Below the pieces are notes generated by a model that saw nothing but the letters and a program-made list of their open reading frames with translations, had not been told where the DNA came from and did not search any database. From the NCBI GenBank assembly GCA_000974665.1, contig BBSY01000001.1, positions 186,001 through 250,000 on the forward strand: 64,000 bases of DNA. The letters are read 5' to 3'. The DNA is from an alpha proteobacterium U9-1i. Its GTDB lineage: Bacteria; Pseudomonadota; Alphaproteobacteria; Caulobacterales; Aquidulcibacteraceae. The translations under genes were made by a program, and so were the position numbers. Numbering within the stretch: position 1 is the stretch's first letter; each line of letters begins with the position of its first letter. Positions 37,450 through 47,800 of this stretch are shown here, in pieces.

Positions 37450-37541
37450 TGCGGCCCCTGCTTTTCAGCGAAGACCCGTTGCGATCACCCTCGCGGCGTG
37501 TCTCATCCTGCGATGATCTTGCGCAAAGCCCTTCGGTCGCG

Positions 37542-38091
37542 TCAACGTTCGATGATATCCCGAACCTTCTGACCGAACGTCGCGATCTCGAAGGGCTTGG
37601 CGACGATCTCCATGCCCGGCGCCAAATGGCCGTTGCCGACAACCGCGTTCTCAGCATAGCCGGTGATGAACAGCACTTTCAGATCCGGTCGCTTGCGCCG
37701 CGCCGCGTCCGCGACTTGACGCCCGTTCATACCGCCTGGCAGACCAACGTCTGTTATCAGCAAATCGACGCGCGCGTCCGACTCAAGAATTTTCAGCGCA
37801 CTCGGGCCATCTGACGCTTCGAGCGCCCGATAACCATTGTCCTGAAGAATGTCGAGCATGAGCATGCGCAGAATGGCCTCGTCATCGACAACAAGCACGG
37901 TTTCGCCATCGCCCGCTTCCATCGTTTCGCGCGGAGCATCGTCGGGATGTTCATCGACGTCGCCGAAATAGCGCGGCAAGTAGAGGCACATTGTGGTGCC
38001 GGCCCCGACCTCGGAATAGATGCGCACTTGTCCGCCGGACTGGCGTGGTGAAGAATGGATCGAAGGCGCGATTGATCCCAGGAGCGGTCAT
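37542..38091 (-). pseudogene. Remnant of a hybrid sensor histidine kinase (HATPase end plus receiver)
   Basis: Bases 37542-38027 encode a clean receiver domain (TVLVVDDEAILRMLM; acceptor D in LLITDVGLPGGMNG; KPFEIATFGQ) preceded by VRIYSEVGAGTTMCLYLPR, the last strands of a histidine-kinase ATPase domain. Just upstream the residues INRAFDPFFTT appear in another frame, and they are joined directly to QSGGQVRIYSE. About 20 residues containing the GTGLGL box that belongs between them are missing, and a TAG lies immediately before MTAPGINRAF. No kinase sequence is visible further upstream. The receiver might still be made from the GTG at 38027, but the kinase is dead. Confidence 0.72.
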
Positions 38092-38441
38092 CTACGGCTC
38101 GACGCCGAACAACGGACATTTCGCAAGATCCTTGGATCCAGTCCCGAGGAGAATGCAAATAGCCCCGGTGCGCGCTTGGCGCCCAACCCTCGCACTTTCC
38201 GCCCGTCCTGACACGACCGCGTTCGTTGCCGACGAAGCGCGGTCGAGCTACGACGTCGCAGGCGGGGCAAGTCTGGCATGTTGTTTTACCAACACTCGGG
38301 CCTACAGACCCCGCGCTGGAAGGAGGCACCTTCACGTGGCGGCGCGCCACCACGCGGGCGACTGTGACCCACAATCGACGTCCCCTTACGCGACGCGACG
38401 CCGCTCGCCGCGTCAAGACGAGCTATTGGGACAGGCCACCA

Positions 38442-40184
38442 ATGCGGGGAGCGCGTGAGCGTCTGGGGCGCGGCGCTTCGAGGCTGCTTTGGTTCGCCCC
38501 CCGGGTATTCTTGCGAGGGCTCGCTGACCTCATCCTCGGCCTTCTTCAACTCGCGTGGGCCGCAATCCGTCAAACGTGGGAGGACCTAGTCACAGCCACG
38601 CCAGCTATCATACGATCTCCGCTCGACGACGCTGGCAAGGCTCTACAGAAGGGCGGCGTCGTGTCGGCCCGCGCGATGCGCTCGATCTGGATCGCCGCGG
38701 GAAATGTAGCACGAGTCACGCTTCCAATAGCCCTTCGTGTACTGGGCGCGACCGCGGCCACGCTCCTTATCCTGGCGCTCGCGTTTACACCCGAACTAAC
38801 AACTAGTGCCCTAGCAATACTCGCGCTTGCTGCAGCGCTATTCGCCTTGTCTCGCGCGAAAAATGCCATCGCCCAATGGGGCCTCTACGGCCACGACGTT
38901 CCGGAGGAGCGTCGGAAACAGCTGGCTTGGGCAACATTGATGGCGGTTGGCGCGGCCGAGATGGGCTTCGTGCTTTTCCCATTGCTGAGTTCAAGCGACC
39001 CCTTCGTGGCCGATGTCACCTGGAAAGCGCTCATCGTCTACGCGATGTTCGCACTCGGGTTCATTGCGTTGGCTTGGACATGGAAACGAACGAAGCCCAT
39101 GCTTGGCGCTTCGGCCGTTTTGCTCATCTCCCTCTTTGCGGCGGCGTTGCGCCGAATACTTCAAGCATACGCCCGTGTAGGCGGAGCACTACTTCGTCGC
39201 CTTCGACGCATTGGACGCAGACGACCGCGGCAGAACGACTCCATTGGTGTGGCTGGCGACGCCCCGGTGCGCGAGGCAGGAGCAGTTCGCCAAACGGGAT
39301 CAGCGCAGCTGGAGTTCAAAAATGAGTGGTCCGTTTTCAAGTTCTCTTTCATCGACATGTCGCTTGTAAGCGGATCTCTGGTTGGTCTCTCTTGGTTGAG
39401 CATCGTTGGGCTCGCCGCCACAGGCTTCGAAGTAAAGGCATCCATAGCGGGTCAAACCAACGACGGCGGAATGACTACACTGCAAATTAGCGCGGGATGG
39501 AGTCCAGAAAGCCGGCAACGGATGCAGCGCTTTTGGCAGGACGTGACGGAGTTTCCAGGAGTCATTGAGGCGAACGCGGCGAGCGCTTGGGCTGACTTTG
39601 AGCAGATCGCGCGCGATATCGGCGAGTCACTAGACGCAGTGTCAACGCAGGCAACGCCAGAGCTACCCACGATGGCGCCTCTCGATCCGGTTACGCGAGA
39701 GCTTGATCCACAAGCACGCGGCGCTTTGGCGCCTCTGACGTGGCGTGTTGGGTCGGCTTCTCTTCTCGCATCAACCACCGGTTCTATCGGTATCGACACG
39801 CTTGCGGTCGATGGCCTCTGCACGTTCAGTCTCGTTATCGTCTTGGGCCAGGCATCGAGCGACGGTGAAGCTGGACGCAACGCGGCGCTCTCAGAAGAAC
39901 GCGCGAGAAGTGCCGCGACGGTGCTCTCTCGACAAGCGATGGCATGTCCGGGCGACGCAAGACCGGAGATCCGCGCCATCGCCTTGGGGCAAAACCTCGT
40001 TGTGACGGCGGATGCCTCACAGCGACGACTCATATTAGTCGGCGTCAATCACGCGGGCGAACCGTCGGCTCACGACCTACGAAACATCCTGAGAGGGCAT
40101 AGCAATGACCTCGCGATACTTCTCGCGGACCACGCGGTATTTTGCGAACCGAGGAATCAAGCCGAGAGCGACTGCGTACAATGA
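38442..40184 (+). CDS. Membrane protein with degenerate OmpA-like C-terminal domain, unknown
   Basis: 580 residues from the ATG at 38442; the frame is open further upstream to 38226 but that part looks non-coding. Four to six hydrophobic helices fall at about 100-240, an arginine-rich stretch (RRLRRIGRRRPRQ) follows, then another helix (SLVGLSWLSIVGLAATGFEV). The last 150 residues, probably periplasmic, carry LGQASSDG, NAALSEERARSAATVL and SQRRLILVGV, a pattern like the peptidoglycan-binding OmpA domain. Codon use is less GC3-biased than in the neighbours, suggesting acquired DNA. I do not recognise the full protein. Confidence 0.62.
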   Translation: MRGARERLGRGASRLLWFAPRVFLRGLADLILGLLQLAWAAIRQTWEDLVTATPAIIRSPLDDAGKALQKGGVVSARAMRSIWIAAGNVARVTLPIALRVLGATAATLLILALAFTPELTTSALAILALAAALFALSRAKNAIAQWGLYGHDVPEERRKQLAWATLMAVGAAEMGFVLFPLLSSSDPFVADVTWKALIVYAMFALGFIALAWTWKRTKPMLGASAVLLISLFAAALRRILQAYARVGGALLRRLRRIGRRRPRQNDSIGVAGDAPVREAGAVRQTGSAQLEFKNEWSVFKFSFIDMSLVSGSLVGLSWLSIVGLAATGFEVKASIAGQTNDGGMTTLQISAGWSPESRQRMQRFWQDVTEFPGVIEANAASAWADFEQIARDIGESLDAVSTQATPELPTMAPLDPVTRELDPQARGALAPLTWRVGSASLLASTTGSIGIDTLAVDGLCTFSLVIVLGQASSDGEAGRNAALSEERARSAATVLSRQAMACPGDARPEIRAIALGQNLVVTADASQRRLILVGVNHAGEPSAHDLRNILRGHSNDLAILLADHAVFCEPRNQAESDCVQ

Positions 40185-40295
40185 GGTGGCGCATTGCGTC
40201 GCCGAGGCGGCCCAAAGCGGACATCGGTCAAGAGAGACTGACCATGCTCGCTGGCCAAGTGAGCGTTTCCGAAATCGAAGCCGCTGCGTTCGGAA

Positions 40296-41063
40296 TTAGG
40301 CGTGCCAAAGCCGAAATAGCCAATCCACAGCGAACACTGCCAAGGCAAAGAGAACCACACGCGATAACGCCATCGGCGCAACACGCGAGACGACGACGGA
40401 CGCCACTGCGAAGACAAACGCCACTACAAACGTCGTCGATGTCACGGTGAGCCGGCGGAATGAGCCCGCGGAATCGGAGTTGACGAAAACCGCGATAAAG
40501 ACCGCAAAGCAATAGACCATCAGCGCGGCGGCGATCCTTGCGAAGATCGGCCGCGGTTGGGTCAACATTTCAGACCCATAGCTTTCCGCTGTCGTGAGTA
40601 GCAGAACTACGAGAAAGACGAGCGCCAACTCCGGAGGGCCGACATTTGGAAGCTCCGCTTCCAGCCCACGCATGGTGGGGCCTATGACGAAGAGCGCGAC
40701 CAGCAGGAGATAGCTGCCTGCATAGTAGAAGCGATCAATCCGGTTCTCTTGTGGGTCCCGCGGTGGTCGTTGCAGTTTCACGTCGACATATGCGGCGAGC
40801 AACGCGCCCAGGGAGCTACCGAGTAGGAGTACAGACAGTGTCAGCAGGTCCCGTTGTCCAGGGGTTGGGCTTGGCAGTCCAAACCATACATCGAGCCAAC
40901 TGAACAGCCGGCCCCACAGGTCCTGGGTCCAGTCCTTCCACGTCCTGACCTTCTCACTGAGGAAGGTCGATAGGCCAATTTCATCGTTGATCCGCGATAG
41001 AAGCACAGCCGCGGCAGGCGCGGCGAAGAGCCAAAGTGTCCATCGTGAGATTCCTCGCCCCAT
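40296..41063 (-). CDS. Hypothetical integral membrane protein
   Basis: 255 residues with about six hydrophobic helices (WTLWLFAAPAAAVLLS near the N-terminus; LLTLSVLLLGSSLGALLAAY; YLLLVALFVIG; LALVFLVVLLLTTAES; two more near the C-terminus). No motif or family was recognised. It is convergent with the OmpA-like membrane protein gene, 111 bp away, in the same atypical stretch. Confidence 0.6.
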   Translation of the reverse strand: MGRGISRWTLWLFAAPAAAVLLSRINDEIGLSTFLSEKVRTWKDWTQDLWGRLFSWLDVWFGLPSPTPGQRDLLTLSVLLLGSSLGALLAAYVDVKLQRPPRDPQENRIDRFYYAGSYLLLVALFVIGPTMRGLEAELPNVGPPELALVFLVVLLLTTAESYGSEMLTQPRPIFARIAAALMVYCFAVFIAVFVNSDSAGSFRRLTVTSTTFVVAFVFAVASVVVSRVAPMALSRVVLFALAVFAVDWLFRLWHA

Positions 41064-41743
41064 CCCAGAAGCTCCCGTGCCATGATAGACTGGCGCCGAA
41101 ATCCTGTGGTGTCGATTGCTCGCTGGAGATGCTCGCGACTGCGCATTTGTGGTGGACGTAGTCGTCGTCGCCGTTCGATCTCAACAACGGACAGTCAGCG
41201 CCACCTGCCTGAAAGCGGGCGCCCTATGCGCGACCTTGCTCGCGACGTTGTCGCAAAAAACGCAGAACTGCCGGCACGCTACCACCAACTCTGTTAGGGA
41301 TGGTTTCTTTGCGGCTTTCCAGCCTTTTTCAGCGTGCTTGGGATCTTCTGGACAATGCTGGCGCGTCCCGCGCTTTTTTGAGTCGCCGAAGTGAATGGCG
41401 CGCTCGCTCAAGTCCAGCCGCTGGCGCCCTGCTCGCCAATTCGGCTCACGAATCTCCAAAAAGCGACCTTCCGAACATCCGACAACAGGCTTTCGGATCA
41501 CAAACGCCATGTTCGCCTTCAATGAGTAGTCATCGCAGCAATGGCGAACAGAGAGTGTTCCCCCGGTCGTCTCGGCCTCCGCAAGCTGGCGCCTTTGCCG
41601 GCGTGCCGATGAGAGTTGAGGCCACTGGGGGCGAGTGCGCGCCGCACTGGCCGCGCGGATTGATGGCGGGTATCGCGTCAGGCCTCCAAGTCGGAAGCAA
41701 AGCCATGACGCGCCTCAACTCGGAGCTGACGCCGTTCAGAAGA
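41064..41743. other. 680 bp without a convincing gene
   Basis: Both strands have short open frames (41300-41749 plus, 41181-41522 minus), but neither has normal codon bias, a good ribosome-binding site or a recognisable product. The base composition is less structured than in the neighbouring genes. It is probably decayed or non-coding accessory DNA. Confidence 0.45.
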
Positions 41744-43222
41744 CTATGACCGCGCAGAGACAGTCGAACTCTCTCGCGGAAGAACAATCACAACGCACGT
41801 GCCTTTCCCGGGAGCGCTCTGTAACGAGATTGTGCCGCCATGGAGTGCAACAATCCCCTTTGTGATTGCGAGCCCGAGGCCCATGCCGTCGCGGTCACCA
41901 CCAGCGGTACGATCGGGATCAGCGCGATAGAAACGGTTGAAAACGTGCGCTACGTGTTCCGGTCCAATGCCACAGCCCTTGTCAGTGACCACGATGCGAA
42001 CATCACCCTCAACAGCTTCGCCAGACAAAACGACTTCTCCCCCACGCGATGAATGCGAAAGGGCGTTGGCGACGAGGTTGGCGATCGCGCGCTGCACAAG
42101 ACCTCGATCCGCTTCGAAGGTCACATCGTGCGGCGCTGCAACGCGCAGATCGATACCAAGGTCGACCGCGCTTTCCTCAAAGTAAGCGCGGACGGACTCC
42201 AGCTTGTCGTGAAGATTGATCGGCTCTACGACCAGCGCCGTCTGCTTATTGTCGGCGCGCGCGATGAATAGGAGACGCTGGACGAGCTGCGCCAGCTTTT
42301 CGCATTGATCCATGTTCTGCTCGAGCGCGTCGCGATACGCTTCCGTCGAGTTCGCGCCCAGGAGGGCAACCTCCGCACCCAGCAGCATTTTGTTCAAGGG
42401 CGTTCGCAGCTCGTGCGCGACATCATCGGCGTAATGGCGCAGTCCGGCATACGCCGTCTGCAGGCGATCTAGCATCGTGTTGAACTGCGCACCGAGTTCA
42501 TGCAGTTCGCGCGGCAGGCCCGTTAGATCGAGTCGTTGATCCAGCGTCATCGTCGTAACGCTGGATGTCGCCGCGGTGATGCGCGTCAAAGGCCCGATCG
42601 CACGCGACACCACAAAGTGACCAATAACGGCGCACAACCCTAAACTGGCGACGATGATCCAGAGCAGGCTGTAACGGTAGCGCCGACGCACGACCTCATC
42701 CAGCGTCGTATCCATGGCGATTTGAACCGTTACAAACGGCGCCAGCGGGCCCGCCGCGGCGGCGCGTGCGCTTAAAACCCGGTAGTGCCGACCGTCCGCG
42801 GCCAACGCGCTGCCGCGGCGCATAATGTTTGGCGCCAAACCATGCGCCGAAGGAAAGTCGTCGATGCCGATAAGGGAGCTCATGTTGGGGGTTTCGTCGT
42901 GCGCGCGGCCGTCAGCGGACACCAAGCGCACAAAAACCCGGCGCGGACCCTCCATGTCTTCGCTGACTTCGTGTCCTATCCAGCTCTGGCCCTCCGCGTT
43001 CGACGAGACGATCGAGCGCATCGTATCGAAGCGCTTTTCAAGCAGCTGATCGTCGAGCCAATTGGTCTGCGCCTCAACGCCAAAATAGAGCGTCGTACTG
43101 ACGGCCATGATCAAAAGAAACGACGCGCCGACGAACCACAGAACGAGTTGACCAGCCAACGAACGCCAAGGCGGGGTGAATACGGCGCGCGCGTCAGCGT
43201 AATCTGCGTTAGCGGACGACAT
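41744..43222 (-). CDS. Heavy-metal-type sensor histidine kinase (CusS-like)
   Basis: 492 residues from the ATG at 43222, which overlaps the regulator gene by 14 bases; a longer frame to 43327 lies within the regulator. Transmembrane 1 is at about 25-46, a periplasmic domain of about 135 residues follows, then transmembrane 2 (about 185-207) and HAMP. The H-box YADDVAHELRTPLNKMLLGA gives H270. The N-box NLVANALSHS and G boxes DKGCGIG and GMGLGLAI are intact. The H-box context and layout are those of CusS/CopS-type kinases. It sits next to a cluster of copper- and heme-dependent secreted oxidases, so metal sensing is likely. Confidence 0.88.
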   Translation of the reverse strand: MSSANADYADARAVFTPPWRSLAGQLVLWFVGASFLLIMAVSTTLYFGVEAQTNWLDDQLLEKRFDTMRSIVSSNAEGQSWIGHEVSEDMEGPRRVFVRLVSADGRAHDETPNMSSLIGIDDFPSAHGLAPNIMRRGSALAADGRHYRVLSARAAAAGPLAPFVTVQIAMDTTLDEVVRRRYRYSLLWIIVASLGLCAVIGHFVVSRAIGPLTRITAATSSVTTMTLDQRLDLTGLPRELHELGAQFNTMLDRLQTAYAGLRHYADDVAHELRTPLNKMLLGAEVALLGANSTEAYRDALEQNMDQCEKLAQLVQRLLFIARADNKQTALVVEPINLHDKLESVRAYFEESAVDLGIDLRVAAPHDVTFEADRGLVQRAIANLVANALSHSSRGGEVVLSGEAVEGDVRIVVTDKGCGIGPEHVAHVFNRFYRADPDRTAGGDRDGMGLGLAITKGIVALHGGTISLQSAPGKGTCVVIVLPRESSTVSARS

Positions 43223-43874
43223 ATCCGCGCCCCCGGACGGTGTGAAGGATCTTGCGGTCATAGGGTCCATCGACCTTCGCACGGAGGCGTCCCATGTGAA
43301 CCTCAAGCACATTGCTGTCGCTATCAAAGTTCATGTCCCACAGATGCTCCGAGATGAAGACTTTCGACAGCACCTCGCCGCGATGCTGCAGCAGCAGGTC
43401 AAGCAGCTGGAATTCCTTGGCCGTCAGATCCACCGGAACCTCGTTGCGCGTAACGCGGTGACGCTTGGCATCCAAGCGGACGCCCTCGAACTCTATTTCA
43501 CGCTGCGGCTCGCGCGAAGCACGTCGTAGCAGCGTGCGAATGCGCGCGAGCAATTCGGTGAACGCAAACGGCTTGCAGAGATAATCGTCGGCCCCGCTCT
43601 CGAGGCCCATTACGCGATCTTCCACCGCCTCCCGCGCCGTGAGCATCAACACCGCCGAGTTCACACCATTCGTCCGCATCGCCTTGAGCACGCCCCAACC
43701 GTCGAGATCGGGGAGCATGACGTCTAGGATCACGAGTCCATAATGCCCGGTGATGGCGTGCTCTACTCCGTCAACGCCATTAGCGCAGACGTCGACGACG
43801 AAGCCCGCCTGCGTGAGGCCGCGATGAAGCAGCTGAGCGGTCCGCTGATCATCTTCTACGACGAGCAATTTCAT
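43209..43874 (-). CDS. OmpR-family response regulator (CusR-like)
   Basis: 221 residues. Receiver with D8-D9 and phospho-acceptor D51 (LVILDVMLPDLDGWG), lysine in YLCKPFAFTELLAR, then a winged helix with EVLSKVFISEHLWDMNFDSD and NVLEVHMGRLRAKVD, the marks of the CusR/CopR group. It is co-transcribed with the kinase downstream (14-base overlap). Its promoter region 43875-44084 is shared with the divergent orphan IS3 OrfA gene. Confidence 0.92.
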   Translation of the reverse strand: MKLLVVEDDQRTAQLLHRGLTQAGFVVDVCANGVDGVEHAITGHYGLVILDVMLPDLDGWGVLKAMRTNGVNSAVLMLTAREAVEDRVMGLESGADDYLCKPFAFTELLARIRTLLRRASREPQREIEFEGVRLDAKRHRVTRNEVPVDLTAKEFQLLDLLLQHRGEVLSKVFISEHLWDMNFDSDSNVLEVHMGRLRAKVDGPYDRKILHTVRGRGYVVR

Positions 43875-44084
43875 CGAGCGCTGTCCGCGGCAAGGTTAAC
43901 GACGATCCGCATCGACGGACGCCGATTGAATACGCCTATCGGCCGCGAACGCCCATACGCTTCACCGCTCACGCGAAGCATTCGCGGGAGGCAGAGCTTG
44001 AAACTGAAGATTTCGTCAGTCTGCGGCAATGCATGCGTTATATTGCCTGTTGTAACCTCCGAGCGCGAACTAGGGGCGTAGAGC

Positions 44085-44375
44085 ATGCGCTGGAAGTGGC
44101 ACGAAGCAGAAGAGATCATCAAGAAGCTAGCCAAGGGCAAAGTTTTCGCGGCGCGTGGCCTTACGTCCGTGCAGATCGCGGAAAAGCTCGCCATCAGCGA
44201 CGCCACATTCCGGCGGTGGCGCAAGCTGTATGGCGGGCTAACGTTAGAACAGGTCCGGCACGTTCAACGCCTTGAACTCGAAAACCAAAGGATGCGTCGC
44301 GTGATCGCAGAGCTTGAAGGCGGTTCCGTCGCTCTGACGTGGGGCGTCTCGCCCAACGAGCAAGCGGCCGCCTAA
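44085..44375 (+). CDS. Orphan IS3-family OrfA-like protein
   Basis: 96 residues: an HTH_Tnp_1 domain (SVQIAEKLAISDATFRRWRK) and a leucine-zipper-like coiled coil (RHVQRLELENQRMRRVIAEL). This is the OrfA half of an IS3 transposase; no OrfB integrase part or terminal repeats follow. It is therefore an IS remnant or a domesticated DNA-binding protein. The reading frame is intact, and start and size look normal for OrfA. Confidence 0.78.
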   Translation: MRWKWHEAEEIIKKLAKGKVFAARGLTSVQIAEKLAISDATFRRWRKLYGGLTLEQVRHVQRLELENQRMRRVIAELEGGSVALTWGVSPNEQAAA

Positions 44376-44899
44376 GAGCGGGATAGACGCAAGATTCATA
44401 TCGCGCTTCGCTTTAGCATTCATATCGCGCTTCGCTTAGCGCGTCCCTGTTGTTGATTTTCATTCTCCATTCGCGGCATTCTGTGTTGAGAGTGCCGCGC
44501 TTGGCGTTGCTGGCATCGATGTTGTTTCAAATGCGCGAATACGTGCGATTGGCGCAGGCGCCGTTCTCGTTTCACGCGACTGCAATTGAACGTAAGCGCG
44601 CGTCGCAAAGTCAGCGCGGTCGTCAAGACGCTAGGCAAGCAAGCACCATCTTTTAGCGCGCGCCATACAATTTACAGCGCACCGCGAAGTCAACGTAGGG
44701 CGCGCTTTCGCGCGTAGCGCGAGGCAGATTGAGCGACACCGCTTAGCATTGCCGCACGCTCCGAAAAACCTTCGATACAGGAGCGCGAACACATTGGCGT
44801 TCGTCGCGATTTTATTCCCACTCTCTTCGTTAATATCCCGTCAGACTCGTGCGCGCGTGTGCCCTTGTCTGTCGATCGATATGACCGGGGGAATGCATC
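44376..44899. other. Intergenic region upstream of the heme peroxidase
   Basis: 524 bp with no convincing gene; small open frames on both strands lack support. It holds the tandem repeat at 44394-44440 and presumably the promoter and leader of the peroxidase gene. The peroxidase ribosome-binding site GGGGGAA lies at its end. Confidence 0.45.
44394..44440. repeat. Tandem pair of 24/23-bp direct repeats
   Basis: Copies at 44394-44417 and 44418-44440 are identical except for one T. Each starts ATTCATATCGCG and ends TTAGC. They lie just downstream of the IS3 OrfA remnant and about 460 bp before the peroxidase start. They may be regulatory sites, or scars of replication slippage or insertion. Confidence 0.7.
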
Positions 44900-47800
44900 G
44901 TGGCCAAATTCAATCGCATCGATCTTGAGCACATTCTGCGTCAAATCATGATGGCCGAGGCGGGTCAGCCGCCGCTTAGCCCACACTTGGCGTTCGGCCT
45001 GAGACAGGTCAGCGGCAACAACAACAACTCTGTTCCAGGCAACACCGCCTTTGGCGCGGCGGATCGGCTGTTTCCGCGTTTGGGCGCCCCGGTCTTGCGC
45101 AGTGCCGACGTTGTGTCGGTGGATCTTGATGGCCCAGGCGGTCAGGCGATCGGCGACGCCACGAGCTACACTCAGACGAGCGGCTTCGTGTTCGATTCCG
45201 ATCCGCGCATGATCAGCAATTTGATCTCGGACCAAACCGCGCACAATCCCGCCGCCCTTGCCGCGCAGGCGGGCGCCACGCCGGGCACAGGTTATCTCTA
45301 CCAACACGCCAACCCGCTGCCGAACCCTGCGTTTAACCCCCTCCTGCCGGAAGGCTTGGACAACCTCAAATTTCTGCCAAACAACATCGCTGCGCCGCCG
45401 GCGGTGGATGCCTCAGGCAATCTCTACATCCCGAACGTAACCCCGGACGCCGGTCTCTCGGCGCCCTTCAATTCTTGGATGACGTTCTTCGGCCAGTTCT
45501 TCGATCACGGCCTCGACCTCGTCACCAAGGGCGGCAATGGCTTCGTCTTCATCCCGTTGCAGCCGGACGATCCGCTGATTCTTGTAGGCGCGGACGGCGT
45601 AGCCGGCACTGGCGACGAAATCACCAACCCCGCCAACCAGTTTATGATCCTGACGCGCGCAACGCAGTTCCGCGGACCAGGGCCCAACGGCGTGATCGGC
45701 GATGCCGATGACACATTCCACGAAGCCGAAAACACAACCACCCCATTCGTTGATCAGAACCAAACCTACTCGTCGCATCCCGCTCACCAGGTCTTCCTGC
45801 GCGAGTACGCCGTCGGCGTTGATGGATTCGTGCACTCAACTGGGCGCCTGGTCTCGGGCGCTGACGGTCACAGCATGGCGACCTGGGCGGATGTCAAAGC
45901 CAATGCACTGAAGATCGGGATCATCCTCAACGACACAATCGACCTCGTGAATATCCCACTTGTGAAGGTCGATGCGTACGGCAACTTCATCCCCGATCCG
46001 GTGACCGGGATGGCGCAACTCGTCACCAATCTCGGGGCGGACGGCAAGTATGGCACCGCTGACGACGTGGTGATCTCCGGGACCGACGCCGCCCACCCCA
46101 TCACAACGGCGGGCGCACTGCGGATCGGCCATGCGTTCTTGAACGACATTGCCCACATGGCCGACCCCGTGAACAGTCAATCGGGTCTGTTCATGCTCGC
46201 CGATGACGACAACGCCATCAATGGCGCGGCCTCTGGCATCGCGCCGCAAGCCGGACGATTCGACGACGAACTGCTAAACGCTCACTACATCGCGGGCGAT
46301 GGCCGCGTGAATGAGAACATCGGCCTTACCGCCGTCCACGAGATCTTCCACAGTGAGCACAACCGGCAAATCGAACTTATAAAAACCCAGGTCCGCGAAG
46401 AGCTCGCCAACGGCGACACCGCCTTCGCACTGAGCTGGACGTTGGCCGGTGCTAACTTAGCGGACGGCATCCAGGATAATGAATGGAACGGGGAGCGCTT
46501 GTTCCAGGCCGCCAAATTCGCCACTGAAGTTCAATACCAACACATCGTGTTCGAGGAATTCGCACGCAAAGTCGCGCCCACGATCCACTTGTTTGGCAAC
46601 AACGACATCGCCCTCGATCCCGCCATCACCGCAGAATTCGCCCACGCCGTCTACCGCTTCGGCCACTCCATGCTGGACGAAACGGTCAATCGCTACGTGG
46701 TGCACGGGCAATTCCTCGCTGACGGCGTAACGCCGAACCCGCTCGCCGGCACGCCGGTGATGGACGCAAACGGCGATCCAATCCTCAACGACATCGGCCT
46801 GATCCAAGCGTTCCTCAATCCGCTAGAGTTCGCCGCACACGGCGCCAACGCCGCCGCCGAAATCATCCTCGGCTCGGTCAACCAGGTCGGGAACGAAATC
46901 GACGAATTCGTAACCGGGGCTCTGCGCAACAATCTCGTCGGCCTGCCGCTCGATCTCGCCGCGCTGAACATCGCCCGTGGCCGAGACACCGGTGTGCCGC
47001 CGCTCAACCTTCTGCGCAATCAATTGTTCGCGGCGACGCAGGACACAGTCCTGAAACCGTACGACAGCTGGAGCGACTTTGGTCAATTTCTCAAGCACGC
47101 CGAATCCCTGGTCAACTTCATCGCCGCCTACGGCACGCACAGCTCTATCGCCTCGGAAACCACGCTCGCCGGTAAGCGCGCTGCTGCTCAGTTGCTGGTC
47201 GACAATGCGGTGATCGGGAGCGCCAACTTTAGTCAGGACGCGTTCGACTTCCTTCACAGCCAAGGCGCGTATGCGAACGACGCGACGCACACCAATTCAT
47301 TGGCGGTGAACGCCACGTGGAGCACGGGCTCCATCACCGGGCTTGATCAAGTTGATCTTTGGATCGGGGGATTGGCCGAGAAGCAAAACCTGTTCGGCGG
47401 CCTGCTTGGCTCGACATTCAACTTCATCTTCGAGACCCAACTGGAAGCGTTGCAGGACGGCGACCGCCTCTATTATCTGCCACGCATTGAAGGGATCGAG
47501 TTCGGCTCGCAGATCGAGAACAATTCGTTCGCCGAACTCATCATGCTCAATACAGGGCTCAAGCACCTGTCAGCGAGCATCTTTCTGACGCCGGAATATG
47601 TCGTCGAGGCCGCGACCTATTTCGAGCGCAATCCCGACGGCAGCTTCGTGCACGACGCCGCCGGCAACCGCGTCATCACCAATCCCCTGACCTGGCTGCA
47701 CAACGCTCTTACAGGAGCCCCGCTCGTAGAGGTGTTGCCGGACGGCACCGTGCATTTCCTCGGCGACGACAACTTCTTCGGCAACACAATGGTGTTGGGC

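Noticed and set aside
41181-41749. Open frames on both strands (113 and 149 codons)
   Set aside because: No codon bias, ribosome-binding site or recognisable product, and they overlap each other.
44450-44656. Short plus-strand frame and minus-strand frame near the peroxidase promoter
   Set aside because: Low-complexity arginine-rich translations without family features.
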